Shown here piece after piece: positions 11,237 to 21,808 of a DNA stretch of 64,000 bases. Source of the stretch: Wyeomyia smithii (lineage: Eukaryota > Arthropoda > Insecta > Diptera > Culicidae); the NCBI RefSeq assembly GCF_029784165.1, contig NC_073696.1, positions 266,692,760-266,756,759 of the forward strand, given 5' to 3'. The translations under genes were made by a program, and so were the position numbers. Under the pieces are notes generated by a model. It searched no databases. It saw nothing but the letters and a program-made list of their open reading frames with translations, and was not told the DNA's origin. Position 1 is the first letter of the stretch, and each line of letters begins with the position of its first letter.

Positions 11237-12168
11237 TAGGGTTTGCAATCCCGGGAACGATTTCCCGGGAATTGCCTTTTCCCGGGATTCCCGGATCCCG
11301 GGAATAGGAATATTGATTCCCGGGATCCGGGATTCCCGAGCTCCTCGGAAAATTTTCCATACAATATTGCAATGAAACTAAATATCGTATCAAAACACGA
11401 AACTTACGTCGTAGAAGTGTAGAGCAGCTCCATAGTGTGCATTATACGAAGCAAATATTTGCTTGGAACGACGATCAATATTTGCTTGCCGTGTAATATC
11501 AAATTATTTTCTTAATTTATTTGTCAGAAATATATGCTGTCTTATTCAGTAAACGATAAATTAAGAAATGTTTTCTTCGTCTCATGTTTTTTTTTTTGCT
11601 AGTTAGTTCACTACTAAGCGGATTGTTGCTTGATTTTATCTTTGTTTATTGACAAGAAATGTTGAAACCTGTAAATTGATAAAAAAAATTGAGTCTGTGT
11701 AACTTGGGTCGTGGCCGCGATTTCACATTAACTACGAAGGCGAAGGCTTTATCTTCAACAAACTAAACGTATTGGACTCTTCAGTTTCTAATGAAATGTA
11801 ACAAGAGCTGGAATCGGTGATTTAGAAGTAGTTGAGAAATCAGACACCAGCGGTGATTCAGCGATCTTAAGCAAAGTTTTCAGAAGGGAACTACATTATT
11901 TGGGCCTAACGAAAAATTGTCAGCGGAACTGAGGCGATTGATAGACGATTGTTCATGAATTTCTAGAGTGAACTTGAAAAAAATTTTGTTCTTCAATTGA
12001 TAATTAAATTGTAAACGATTGTTTGAAACATTTTATTAATAAACTTCATTTGAAATCTCATTTTTGCTAAGGATTTTTTCCTTTCCCGGTTCCCGGGAAT
12101 TCCCAGGAGATGAGATTTTTCATTCCCGTTTCCCGGGAAATCTATTCTCGGGAATATTGCAAACCCTA
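11237..12168. mobile_element. Complete 932-bp hAT-type miniature element (copy B)
   Basis: It has both a TAGGGTTTGCAA left end and a TTGCAAACCCTA right end with CCCGGGAA subterminal palindromes on each side. Its own left flank (TCTACGTT) does not match the right flank (GTCATAAG), so the duplication belongs to the outer pair of ends. No ORF of note. Confidence 0.8.
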
Positions 12169-12176
12169 GTCATAAG
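12169..12176. repeat. Right 8-bp target duplication of compound hAT element
   Basis: GTCATAAG, the partner of GTTATAAG at 8424-8431 with one mismatch. Confidence 0.75.
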
Positions 12177-12229
12177 CTCATATACAAAAACAGCAACTAC
12201 ATAGCCACACAATAGAATGTGTATGGCAA

Positions 12230-12560
12230 ATTCATCTATATTGGACCTCTTTCCTTTAATGGTCCACTTTTCAGTTTACTCAATTACTTTTGACATAAAT
12301 CGAAATTTATAAAGGTTTCTTATGATTTTGATGCAGATTGGCTGGATGAGATGTTTCTTGATGGAAGTTTTTAGAAAGCTCCTTGAGTTTTCGTATAAAT
12401 TAGCTTATAATCCGGCGAGTGGTCCGCTATAGTGAAGGGGTTCACTGTAGGGCAATTTACTCCAATCCGCATCAGAACCACGAGAAACATTTGTAACTTC
12501 CATTTTATATCAAGAGAATAAACATTCAGGGTGGTGCATCGAAGGAAGTGGTCTATCCAG
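12230..12560. repeat. GTGGTCCACT-type repeat, inverted copy
   Basis: Phrases of the 1-5 kb family recur here in reverse orientation (TGCAGATTGGCTGGAT, TGGACC/GGTCCA words), followed by a short direct-orientation piece near 12480-12560. Confidence 0.55.
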
Positions 12561-12732
12561 GGTAGTTCAACCCTCTAAATTTATATGTATAAATCCATGC
12601 AAAGAAAATCCATCCTAAATTTATTTTGCTCCAATCACACTCAAAATCTATATAGTTAGTCTAGATTGGACCCTTAGAGTAAAACTTCCTGAAGAAGGGT
12701 GGCCCAAAGAATCGACTATTTTTTCGAAATCT

Positions 12733-13125
12733 ACAGTTTTTGAAACTTTTAAGCAGCTCCACTGATTTTGAACTTTTTGGCGTCAAATTGAAGGTAAATC
12801 GTACGCCTGTCAATAAAAATATAAAAATGGAGTCGCATGGTGGATTTTAGAAATTCGCAAAATTGTATCTCCAAAATATATGAACCTGCATGAAAAATTG
12901 TTATTTCAAATAAAATTGCTTGAGAAATAAGAAAAAAGAACGATAAAGTCACCTGGGCTTCGAACACGCCAAAGCGACAAAACACAGTTTGAATCATGAT
13001 TATTGCATAGTTATTATTATTACAGTTGGTTTGGTATTTGTTTTTGAAAAACGCAATTACCTTCAATTTGACGCCAAAAGATTCAAAATCGGTTCAACGG
13101 ATCAAATGTAACAAGGTTTTGAAAG
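12733..13125. repeat. Foldback repeat of about 390 bp
   Basis: The left arm (about 12735-12810, containing TTTGGCGTCAAATTGAAGGT) is complementary to the right arm (about 13050-13125, containing ACCTTCAATTTGACGCCAAA). The loop is AT-rich. Mirror-image reading frames in the two arms are by-products, not genes. Confidence 0.7.
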
Positions 13126-13245
13126 AGAAAATTTATGCATTTCAAACAAACAAAAAGTTACCTTCTGTTCTGGCAACAAGAACATTACCAATATGCTGGA
13201 CCGAAAAAAACATATGTTAGTTCGGAGCTGAATTTGAATCAAGTA

Positions 13246-13486
13246 GGGTTATCGCTCCATTATTCATCTCAACAGCCAGGTGCACCTATATTCATCTTAT
13301 TTCTCTCATTTGTCCAATTTACCGTCAAATTTCTACAATTTTTTTAAGTAAATCTATTTGCCTCTCGATTTTGTCAAGTGGTTGAAAGTTTTACGTTGAA
13401 AATAGGGTAAAATTTGACGATGAATTGATCAAAAAGGTGTGATGAGATGAATTTAGGTACTGAGATGAATATGGGAGCGGTTACCC
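13246..13486. mobile_element. 241-bp miniature inverted-repeat element
   Basis: The left end GGGTTATCGCTCC...ATTCATCTCA is mirrored at the right (TGAGATGAATATGGGAGCGG, then TTACCC). TA flanks both ends, although an 8-bp hAT duplication was also considered and not found. Non-coding. Confidence 0.72.
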
Positions 13487-16095
13487 TATATATCTTGCTC
13501 TTTCATTATTCGTAAGCGTTCAAAACGCCTCTCTCTCCTTTTGATATTAAACTTTGTACGTTTTAGTCAAAAATAATAGTCAAAATTCGTAAGCGTAGAA
13601 GACGTGTTCCTGTTTTTTTTTTTTTTTTTTTTTTTTGGGAAATGAATTATTCATGCGAACCACAAAACTTTTATTGCAACAAATCAAGCTGAACACGGTC
13701 AACAATACACACAACCTGTGAAAGTTGTCAAACACCCTATATAAATGTATAGCAAAGCAATGGTTGATGTTCATCCTTTGTTAATAATCAACCAATGCTG
13801 CAGCAGTGGTTGATGGAAAGAGCTGTCCCCCATTTTTTTTACATATACAAACCAGCGCATAGCCTCCTTCTACGCTCATTTTCAATTTGGCTCACGTAGT
13901 AGCAGCATACAGTAACAATCGTGGAGCTAGTAGGCAGCCAATTTTGATACTTTTTTCTAATGCTCAGTTTCAAAAATATTAGCGCCTCACACTAAAATTG
14001 CGTCCTCACTGACAAATGGGTATTCTTCAGATTGCACCAGACCAATTATGTAATTTCTGCCTCAGCTCAGAAGGGAAGTTCAGAATGTTCAGCTTGTCGT
14101 TCTGCAGTTTATGACATAAGCACACACACACACATCGGCTATTACCGGCTTTTGTGAGAAAATTTGCAAATTATTTTCTCGTAAAGTGGCTCGACACTTT
14201 GGAGACCCTCATTCGGCCCCGATGGCGCTACCAGCGGCGCATCAAAAGAAGTGCACCCCAGCGGAGCTGCCTGCCCTGCAAACTCCGGTGCTTTATTTGT
14301 TTTATGAGCGATTTTTTCCTTGCATCTTTGCGGAATTAATATCATTTTAACTTTTGCCTACCGTTGATACTTGCCAACAGCGGACCTTTGCTCGTGTGTG
14401 GCAGCGGGTGCAGCAGCCAACCATTCCGATAAGAGCGAGTCACTCGACTTTGACAGGAAAGATAGGACCAGCAGGGACCAACGCTGCGTCCGGGTTTCGG
14501 TGGACAAACCAAAAGAATTTTAATTTATTTCAGTCAGGGAATTTGAGACCTCACAGCCGCCGCCACCATCATCGTGCGCGCCTTGCCCAGCACAAATACT
14601 ATTCATATTTATTTGAATGCACGCGCGGTGAGTATTTATTATTTCTTCCGGTGAAACCGAGATGCGGACGTAAGTGTACATGTGAGAAAGTGTAGGCGGG
14701 GTAATTTGTTCAAACGGCCAAAGCAAGCGGGGTTGTAAGGTGGGTGGGTCAGAGGTAATCCTTTGAGGTGGACTCACATTAAAAATGCACACACGAACTC
14801 CAGGAGACCCGTCCGTCCGCCAGACTTCCCGGGATTGCTTTTGTCCGGTTGTGACAGAGTTGGCTTTGTTGTTTTGTCTCCTGTCCGCGGAGCTCGTGCG
14901 CACCAGGGAAGAGCGTGGACCGGCGAAAGATACACAGTATGTTATCTTTTAATAATAATTATAATATGTTTTACTCGTATGAAAGCGTAAATAATTGCAA
15001 CGTTAGCCTTTCAGGCTAGGAAAATTGAGATTTACAACTGTGAAAAAAATAAAAGTTCAACTGTAATATATTTACCTGATAAATAATTTGTTAAATTTAC
15101 GCTTGTTTAAAAATATGCTAGTCTCCGGAACTTTTTGTCCGGCCTAGCAAATTCCACGTATGGATTTTTCACTTGGCTGCTCATTAAGCGCTTGGCTTCG
15201 CTCAGCGCGCTCCTGGCGGCCGACGTGGCGCGTTACTTGCCGCAGTCGGAAGCTGCTGGGCGGGTTTTGTAATCGGTGTATACATTTTAGCATAATTGTG
15301 TATAGAAACGTTGCTCACAGTGGACATTTAAAGAATTTTTAAAATTACACTTTTTTTCATGTTGGGCACCCATCTGTAGCGCTTGTGAACCAGCTAAAGA
15401 GATAGGGTAGAAGAATCGCTCCTTGGTGACGAGCTGCATTATTTCCATGATAGAGCGGCGCTGGAAGGAACAGTCTGAGGTCCTCGGGTCGCGCGATATC
15501 CAAATCTTGTGAACCTTCCAGTGCTGCGCTGTGGTAATGTTTTATATAATTAATTTAGTTTTTTTTTATTCTTCCAGCTCACAATCTTTCCGTGAAGCTC
15601 GTATTTTTATTCGGCTTCCTGGATTCGGAATCTCGGATGCGTGATGGCAGTATTTTTTGCTGCTTATAACACCAGCAGAGCATTGCTTTGTGGCAAAGGG
15701 AAAATGAGTTCTATAATTTCATTACGTGTACAATCTGACAGAATTTTATTTTACGGTATGCGCATATTTAGATAAGGATATTAAAAACAAACAGGACAAA
15801 AGGCCGCGCGGTAAACCTGTGTTTTTTTTTTTGGTTCTCAGATTTCCAACAGAAGTATTCTTCTCTACCAGCAGCAGTACAGTCACTGTGGTGATGTTTT
15901 CTACATATGCTGGAATCGGTTCTCGCTGTCAGCTATCTTCAAAACAATTAATATTCCGAAAATTATCATGTCTTTTTTTCCCATCTCGGATGAAAAATTT
16001 GTAATTGAAAATTTTACAATCCAGTTTCTCCATCAGAAAAATTTTACAGCAGTACACCTCAGAGCACAACCTGGATGCTTGACCGGAAGTTCTTC
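13487..16095. other. Long stretch without a recognised gene
   Basis: A 23-base T run lies at about 13613-13635. A TATATAAA-like box is at about 13738. 14190-14900 and 15120-15270 are more GC-rich than the surroundings and have no recognisable repeats, so they may belong to a host regulatory region or an unrecognised exon. No protein similarity, splice-bounded exon or RNA gene could be supported. Confidence 0.4.
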
Positions 16096-16114
16096 ATTAA
16101 TAATGGCGGTAACA

Positions 16115-16315
16115 CATACCCTCCCAATTGGCCTCGAAGTACGATGCTGGCCTAACAAGCCAGTCGTCGTAGGTTCGAATTTCGGGAGAAACTGTTAGTG
16201 ACAGTAGGATCGTAGCGCTAGCCCCGCAATTGTCCTGTACACTGAAAAGTTAACTACGAAGTCTGTGTATGAATGAACAGGAGGTCGTGTTCCGAATCGG
16301 AACACTCAAAGCGCT
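16115..16315 (+). repeat. tRNA-like short repeat (SINE/LINE-tail type)
   Basis: It contains a Pol III B-box-like GGTTCGAAT at about 16170 within the stem-like words 'gcctaacaagccagtcgtcgt'. GTAGGATCGTAGCGCTAGCC follows and echoes at about 17980. It does not fold as a clean tRNA by eye. I recall this sequence type as a common mosquito repeat, which is memory rather than a search result. Confidence 0.5.
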
Positions 16316-16319
16316 CGTC

Positions 16320-16995
16320 GATCTGCCTCTTTCCACAGCAGTGATTTATGTACGTAGAGTGCCACTAAGAGGATCAGCGTCCTGTGGAGCACAAATTTTG
16401 TGCGGATCGGTATAATACAAAGCCTAAACAGGCCCGCAATTCGTAATTAGTTCTCTTCGCTGCCGCAGTCAATCTCTTTTTCGCGCGACTCACCTCGTTG
16501 TCACACGTTACGAGTGTATCACAGTAAACAAATTCATCAACTACTTCAAAAGTATCCCCATTCATAACTACCGCAGCACAAACGCCCGCAGGACTATCAT
16601 GTTTTGACAGTGTTTATAGTGAGTCCAATTCTCGCAGCTTCCTTTCTAAGAGCAATTAAGGCCTTTTCTACAGCTCTACGATGATATAGATGTCGTGCAT
16701 ATTGCCTATAAGCTTGTGAGGCTTTGTAATGATGGTGCCGCTCTTCTGCACACATACCCTTCGTACAGCAACTTCTAAGGCTATGTTGAACAGCAAGTTC
16801 GAGAGCCCGTCCCCATTGTTACAGACCATCCAACGTCACAACCGCGTCCAAAATTTTATCCACTGTACTAACGCTTAACTTAGAACAGGACAAAACCATG
16901 TACAAGCATAATATGCAACAATTCGTTGCGTTTCACTGAATCGTACACCGCCTGAAGTCCATAAACAGATGACTTTTGCCCCACAATGAGTTTTC
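16320..16995 (-). pseudogene. RTE-clade LINE reverse transcriptase fragment
   Basis: On the minus strand, broken frames give the RTE palm and thumb in order: a VYGLQAVYDSVKRNELLHIM block (about 16960-16905), GDGLSNLLFNIALE-like residues (about 16815-16775), VVMNGDTFEVVDEFVYCDTL (about 16575-16515) and VSRAKKRLTAAAKR (about 16490-16450). Several stops and deletions are present, including loss of the ADD motif region. It is clearly a dead copy. Similar RTE relics on the same strand lie at 50.7-51.2 and 57.35-57.6 kb. Confidence 0.82.
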
Positions 16996-17079
16996 CAACT
17001 GGTTTGAGTTTGATGACAAACATCAAAATATTTCCAGCAAAATAAATTCACCCTACCAACCACAATTATTTACGCTCTG

Positions 17080-17470
17080 TTGTTTTCGAGTTTCTGTAGT
17101 TTCCGAATTGGTCAATCATAGTTCCCAAAACTAAGAAAATTAGATTAAAACAGCTCAAAACCCAACTTTCCTCATAGCTTCCCGCTCAGTTAAAAATATC
17201 AGGATTATAACAAATCTTGATATTTTGTTACGAACTTTTTGTTCTAACAGATGTTCTAAACTTGGTCTCGTTAATAGTTAAAATATCAAAATTTTTATCA
17301 TAATTACTTAGTGATTATTACAAATCATAACAAGTTTTGTAAGGTTTTCGGCAGAAAAGTATCAGGATTAGTTAGAATGTACAATATTTTGTTAATTGAA
17401 TAACAAATTATGTTATAAATATGCTTTGAAAAACACACTATTGATTAACTGACGTTATACTACTGCAAAT
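17080..17470. other. AT-rich spacer with repeated AACAAAT/ATTTTGTTA words
   Basis: No coding sequence. Several loosely inverted copies of 'gatattttgtta' and 'taacaaat' suggest a decayed miniature element, but no ends were found. Confidence 0.35.
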
Positions 17471-17479
17471 TCATACAAT

Positions 17480-18080
17480 GTTGCCAGTTTGTTTTACTCG
17501 TATGCTTCGAAAAGGCCAATGCGTACTTTTGCCCCTCACTACTCTATATATATTTTTAGGGTTAAAACGGTTTGTTGATCGGTGTGACATCTTCGACGAG
17601 GTTGTAGATAATAATTTTGTCTTTCCGAAAAAAATATGCACTTTAAAAATCTTCCTATCTCTATCTTCCCAAAATAGCATTTTTCAATAGCTTCTCAAAA
17701 ATGGGTCGTGTTCCAAAAAATCAAACCAATAGCACAAAATGGCATCTTTCATCTATAGAAACGTCTAAAACGTCTATGCAATGTTTCAAATTGGTTGCCC
17801 GTTTTTTGTGGAATTGCCCAACGGCCTTAGTTTATGAAGTAGGATGCGTGAAAGAATTGTATATACGGAATCAAGGAGGGTTTTGCCTCAATATTTGCTG
17901 CAGGCGAGACTTTGTCCCTTCTTAAAGATAGGGTATATGAGTCCTGTCAACCTCGTTTTTCCTCAGACTACCACTGTTAGCGTCAGTAGGATCGTAGCAC
18001 AATGGGTTAGAAATGATGGTCAATAACATATTATAGAAAAATTGGATTTTCTAAGGCATCCTTATAACGGCGCATTTTTT
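17480..18080. repeat. Dispersed repeat fragments
   Basis: 17565-17660 belongs to the family containing 'gacgaggttgtagataataattttgt', also seen near 7150, 9170, 29450 and 29700. The phrase GTCAGTAGGATCGTAGC at about 17982 repeats the tRNA-like repeat at 16.2 kb. No gene. Confidence 0.5.
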
Positions 18081-18179
18081 TAATATATCTAATGTCTGAT
18101 CTTAAGTTGCACTACAAAACGTATTATTTGGATTTTAATGCTAGATCTGTTGGCAAGAGAAAAACTGCTGTGAAAATCA

Positions 18180-18318
18180 CCTTTTTGCCTTTCTCCTAGA
18201 AAGGTATAGCAATCACTGGAAAAACCAAAGGTATAAAAGTGGTCCCAATGGCCGAATGTCATATACCACTCGACCCCTTTCGACGAACTGAGCATTTTCT
18301 GTATGTATGTATGTATGT

Positions 18319-18372
<54 letters not shown>

Positions 18373-20320
18373 GCAACTTTTTCTTCTCACTCATTTTTCT
18401 CAGAGATGGCTAGACCGGTTTTCATAAAATTAATTGCAAATGAAAGGTCTAGTTGTGCCATAGGTTGCTATTGAATTTCATTGTAATCGGATTTTTAGTT
18501 TAGAGGTTATGTATTAAAATGTAAAAATCACGAAACATCAATATCTCAGAAACCACATAACCGATTTCAATAAAACTGGTTTCAAATGACTGGGCTATCT
18601 TCAGAACCCTTATTTTTTAAATTTCGTTATGGTTGAACAGATGGCTCAGAAGTTATGTAATGAAAACTTATCCAGAGGTTGTTTAAACTCACGTATTTTT
18701 CTCAGAGATGGCTGAACCGATTTTCACAAAATTAGTGTCAAATGAAAGGTCCAGCTGCCCCATAGGTTGCTATTGAATTTCATTGCAATCGGATTGTAAC
18801 TTTGTCCGTTGTTCATGAAAATGTGAAATCACATAATGAAAGTAAACATATTGACTTCCTCCTAACGATCACTGGCTAATTAAAAGGTAGAAAAGTGATC
18901 CAAATGGCCGAATGTCATATACTACTAGCCTCAGTTAGACGAATCGAGCATTTTCTGCAAATAAGCATGTATAGGTGTATATGTTTGTGTGTGGGTGTGT
19001 ACGTGTGTATGTACACCTTTTTTCGCACTCACTATTCTCAGAGATGGTCTGACCGAACAGATTTCAATGAAATTAATTGCAAATGAAAGGTCTAGTTGCC
19101 CTATAAGACCCTATTGAATTTTATTGTAATCTGATTTCTAGTTTAGAGGTTATGTATCAAAGTGTAAAAATCACGAAACATCAATATCTCAGAAACCACA
19201 CATCTGATTTGATTAAAATTAGTTTCAAATGAACGGGCTACCTTAAAAACCCTTAACTTTTGAATTTTATGAAGATTGAACTTGTGGTTCAGAAGTTATG
19301 GAAAGAAACGTGTTCTGGAGACTATTTAAGCTCACTCATGTTTCTCAGAGATGGCTGGCCCGATTTCTATAAAATTAGTGTCATATGAAAGGTCTTGTTG
19401 CCCCATAAGACCCTAATGATTTTTTTTACAAACGGATTATTACTTTGCCTGTTATGTTTAAAAATGTGAAATCCAGCTATGAAAAGAAACATATTCCAAG
19501 ACAACTTACTTGGACTCACTCATATTGCTCAGAGATGGTTGACCCGATTTCCACAGAATAAGTATCAAATAAAAGGTCTACCTACCTCATAACACCCTAT
19601 TGAATTTTGCAGTAATCGGACTGTAACTTCGTCTGTAATGTATCGAAATGTGAAAATCACGAAACTTCATTATCTTAGAAACTACACAACCGATTTGAAC
19701 AATATTGATATCAGATGAACGGGCTAGTTAAGGGTTAACTGATGTATTATGATTGAACACGTGGTTTCAAAGTTTGGCTGCCCCATACGTTACCTTTTCA
19801 TTTGATTGTAATCAAACTTAAGAAAGCGTTATGTTTTAATTTGTAAAACAACGAAAGTCTATTATCTCAAGTATTACACGACTTATTTGAACATAACTAG
19901 TGTCATACAAATGAGTCATCTCTCAAACTTACAAATAACAAACTTCATAACAATTTGATATGCTGTTTAAAAGTTTTAGAAAGAAAAGAAATTCAAAGAC
20001 TATTCAACACTTTACCTGCTTCGATCATTATATATGGCCTCAACATGATTTAAATGTGGTATCGTACTATCTGAACGTTCCCGGCATCGCTCGTGATTAA
20101 ATTGTTCGAAATTAAGAGTCATTGCTTTTATTTCGCTATTTCTTAAGTACTAACATTACGTCAAATTTCATATTTTATACTTTAATTACAACATCAATAT
20201 TTTAGAACCCAAAGAGTGGATAAACATTTATTGGATTTAAGCATTCATGTAAATCTATTTTAACAAATAATAAGTTTGAATGAGAAAGGCTGAGTCTGAC
20301 CACTAGGTGGATTAATTTAG
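18180..20320 (+). repeat. Degenerate tandem array of roughly 310-bp units within a repeat bounded by GCCTTTCTC / GAGAAAGGC
   Basis: The phrase CTCAGAGATGGCT (or a close variant) recurs near 18400, 18702, 19035, 19343 and 19527. Each occurrence is followed by 'aaattagtgtcaaatgaaaggtct' and 'attgaatttcattgtaatcgg' words. The block opens with GCCTTTCTC at about 18187 and closes with GAGAAAGGC at about 20282. A second 'gtggtcccaatggccgaatgtcatata' start recurs at 18895, so the array also has a larger-scale duplication. Non-coding. Confidence 0.75.
18300..18375. repeat. (TG)n/(TATG)n microsatellite
   Basis: An almost pure TG tract with TATG units at both ends. A shorter, more decayed version is at 18960-19015. 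Confidence 0.95.
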
Positions 20321-20501
20321 GTTTTTTTTAGAAAAATGCGAACCTCATCATGTATTCTCGATAGCAACTTCCAATAACTCTCATTTTGTTCCCTTTATAG
20401 AATAGAATTAACATGAAATTTAATTTAATTTGCTCGGTTTGTTTTAGAGATGTAAAGAAATTTGTGTTTCATTTGTATGGAACCCCTCCCTTCCAGAAGA
20501 A

Positions 20502-21808
20502 ACTATCTTGGATCATCCTGCTCTAGACGTGACGGTGACCGGAGCGTCTATTGCCCTAAAAAATGCATCAGAACGTCGTGGATTACATTTTCGGCAAGTT
20601 GATTATGATATGCTGAACGAAGCGTTATCAGCAGATAACTGACAGTTTTTGAACTCGCACCAGGATCTGATAGATATTGTCTACATGTTAAATGCAGAGA
20701 TACGAGCATCGAAGCTTACGTCCTACTTCAACGATCACCGATGAAACCTGCTTGGGCTTACAGACATCTCCGTGAATTGAAGCTTCATAGACGTGCTGCT
20801 CATCGAAACTTTAAAAAAGACATTTTATAATTGAAACAGGTATAAGCTGTATAATCGATTCCTATATTCTCGTTACATTGCGTGAACTGAAAGAACTTTA
20901 CATAGATATCCAAGACAGTTCAAATCTTTTGTTCGGTCCAATCGCAAGAAAGATGAATTACGGGATCCTGCCTTAAATGAAGAAAAATAGCTCGAACTGG
21001 TCAGGCTGTTGAATTTGTCTCTGCAACAAGGATTGTTTCCTGCACGATGGAAAAAATCAATCTACACGCTGATTGAGAACTATCGAGGAATCACGTCATT
21101 ATTTGCTTGTTCTGAAGTTTTCGTGATAAGTAGTCAAAGCAATGCTGTTTGAATCGTGTAAAAATTACATTACTTGTCGCTAACATGGACTTTACCCCAA
21201 GAGATCCGTCGCAACCAATCGTTGGCCATTCTCTTCGTTGTGTATTCGCTTAATGGATACGGAATTGTAAGTGGATGCTGTATACATAGACTTCAAGGCA
21301 GCGTTCCATCGTGGAAATCATGACATCCTTCTCCGGGAACTGAATACTTCAGGGCTCTCTGCCGTGCTCATAAGCTAGTTATCGATTATACTTGACTAAC
21401 AGGGTTGACATTGGGTCGTCACATTCTGGGCCATTTACTTATTCTTCTAGAGTGACGCAAGGAAGCAACCTGGGTCCACTTTTGTTCTCACTCTTCATCG
21501 ATGACGTTACCGCTATATTACCGCAAGGTTCGCGGCTCCTCTTTGCGGATGATGTGAAAGTTTTCATGACTATAGCCTGCCTTGATCTGCTGTGCGTAGA
21601 TGAATGTAACGTCAACACCTTCAGCAGGAAGCTATAAGTAATCAACTTTCCTTACAATTTGTCTGGGCAAGGACTCCGGCGCGTGTGACAAGCTAGAGAT
21701 CTTAGCGTAATTTTGGATGGCCAGTTCACAATCCGGACACACTACGAGAATACCATCTCATGAGCCAACAGACAGCTGGGATTCATTTTCAGAAATGTCG
21801 ATGGTTTT
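20502..21808 (+). mobile_element. CR1/Jockey-like LINE relic, left part (host of a nested LINE)
   Basis: Frame-shifted fragments give an endonuclease-RT linker (LDHPALDVTVTGASIALKNA, about 20510), RT fingers (LNLSLQQGLFPARWKKSI and ENYRGITSLFA, about 21015-21105), VTQGSNLGPLLFSLFIDDV (about 21450) and FADDVKVF (about 21540). The last part is VILDGQFTIRTHYENTIS then NRQLGFIFRNVDGF (21710-21808). The sequence breaks there and resumes at 25362. It is the same family as the LINE at 1.6-4.35 kb. The left junction fuses to a CCCCTCC-type repeat at about 20500. Confidence 0.82.

Larger units (their letters stand above)
8432..12168. mobile_element. Compound hAT-type element with two left ends
   Basis: The outer ends are TAGGGTTTGCAATCCCGGGA (8432) and, read inward from 12168, TAGGGTTTGCAATATTCCCG. 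Both have TTCCCGGGAA palindromes next to the ends. The 8-bp flanks (8424-8431 and 12169-12176) match, as in hAT transposition. The first 373 bp (8432-8804) recur almost identically at 11237-11618, so the structure has a truncated copy, about 2.4 kb of other repeat sequence, and then a complete 932-bp copy. No transposase was recognised. Confidence 0.8.

Noticed and set aside
13230..13495. hAT origin for the TAGGGTTATCGC element
   Set aside because: Ends start TAGGG as in hAT, but no 8-bp duplication is visible; TA flanks make an mTA element more likely.
15380..15530. Possible coding exon on the minus strand (QRRSIMEIMQLVTKERFF)
   Set aside because: Short, no splice signals that fit, family not recognised; kept only as an observation.
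16115..16315. tRNA gene
   Set aside because: A B-box-like GGTTCGAAT is present, but no convincing acceptor and anticodon stems; the flanking sequence marks it as a dispersed repeat.
18180..20320. CRISPR-like tandem repeat
   Set aside because: Units are about 310 bp, diverged and without short constant repeats or unique spacers; the genome is eukaryotic.
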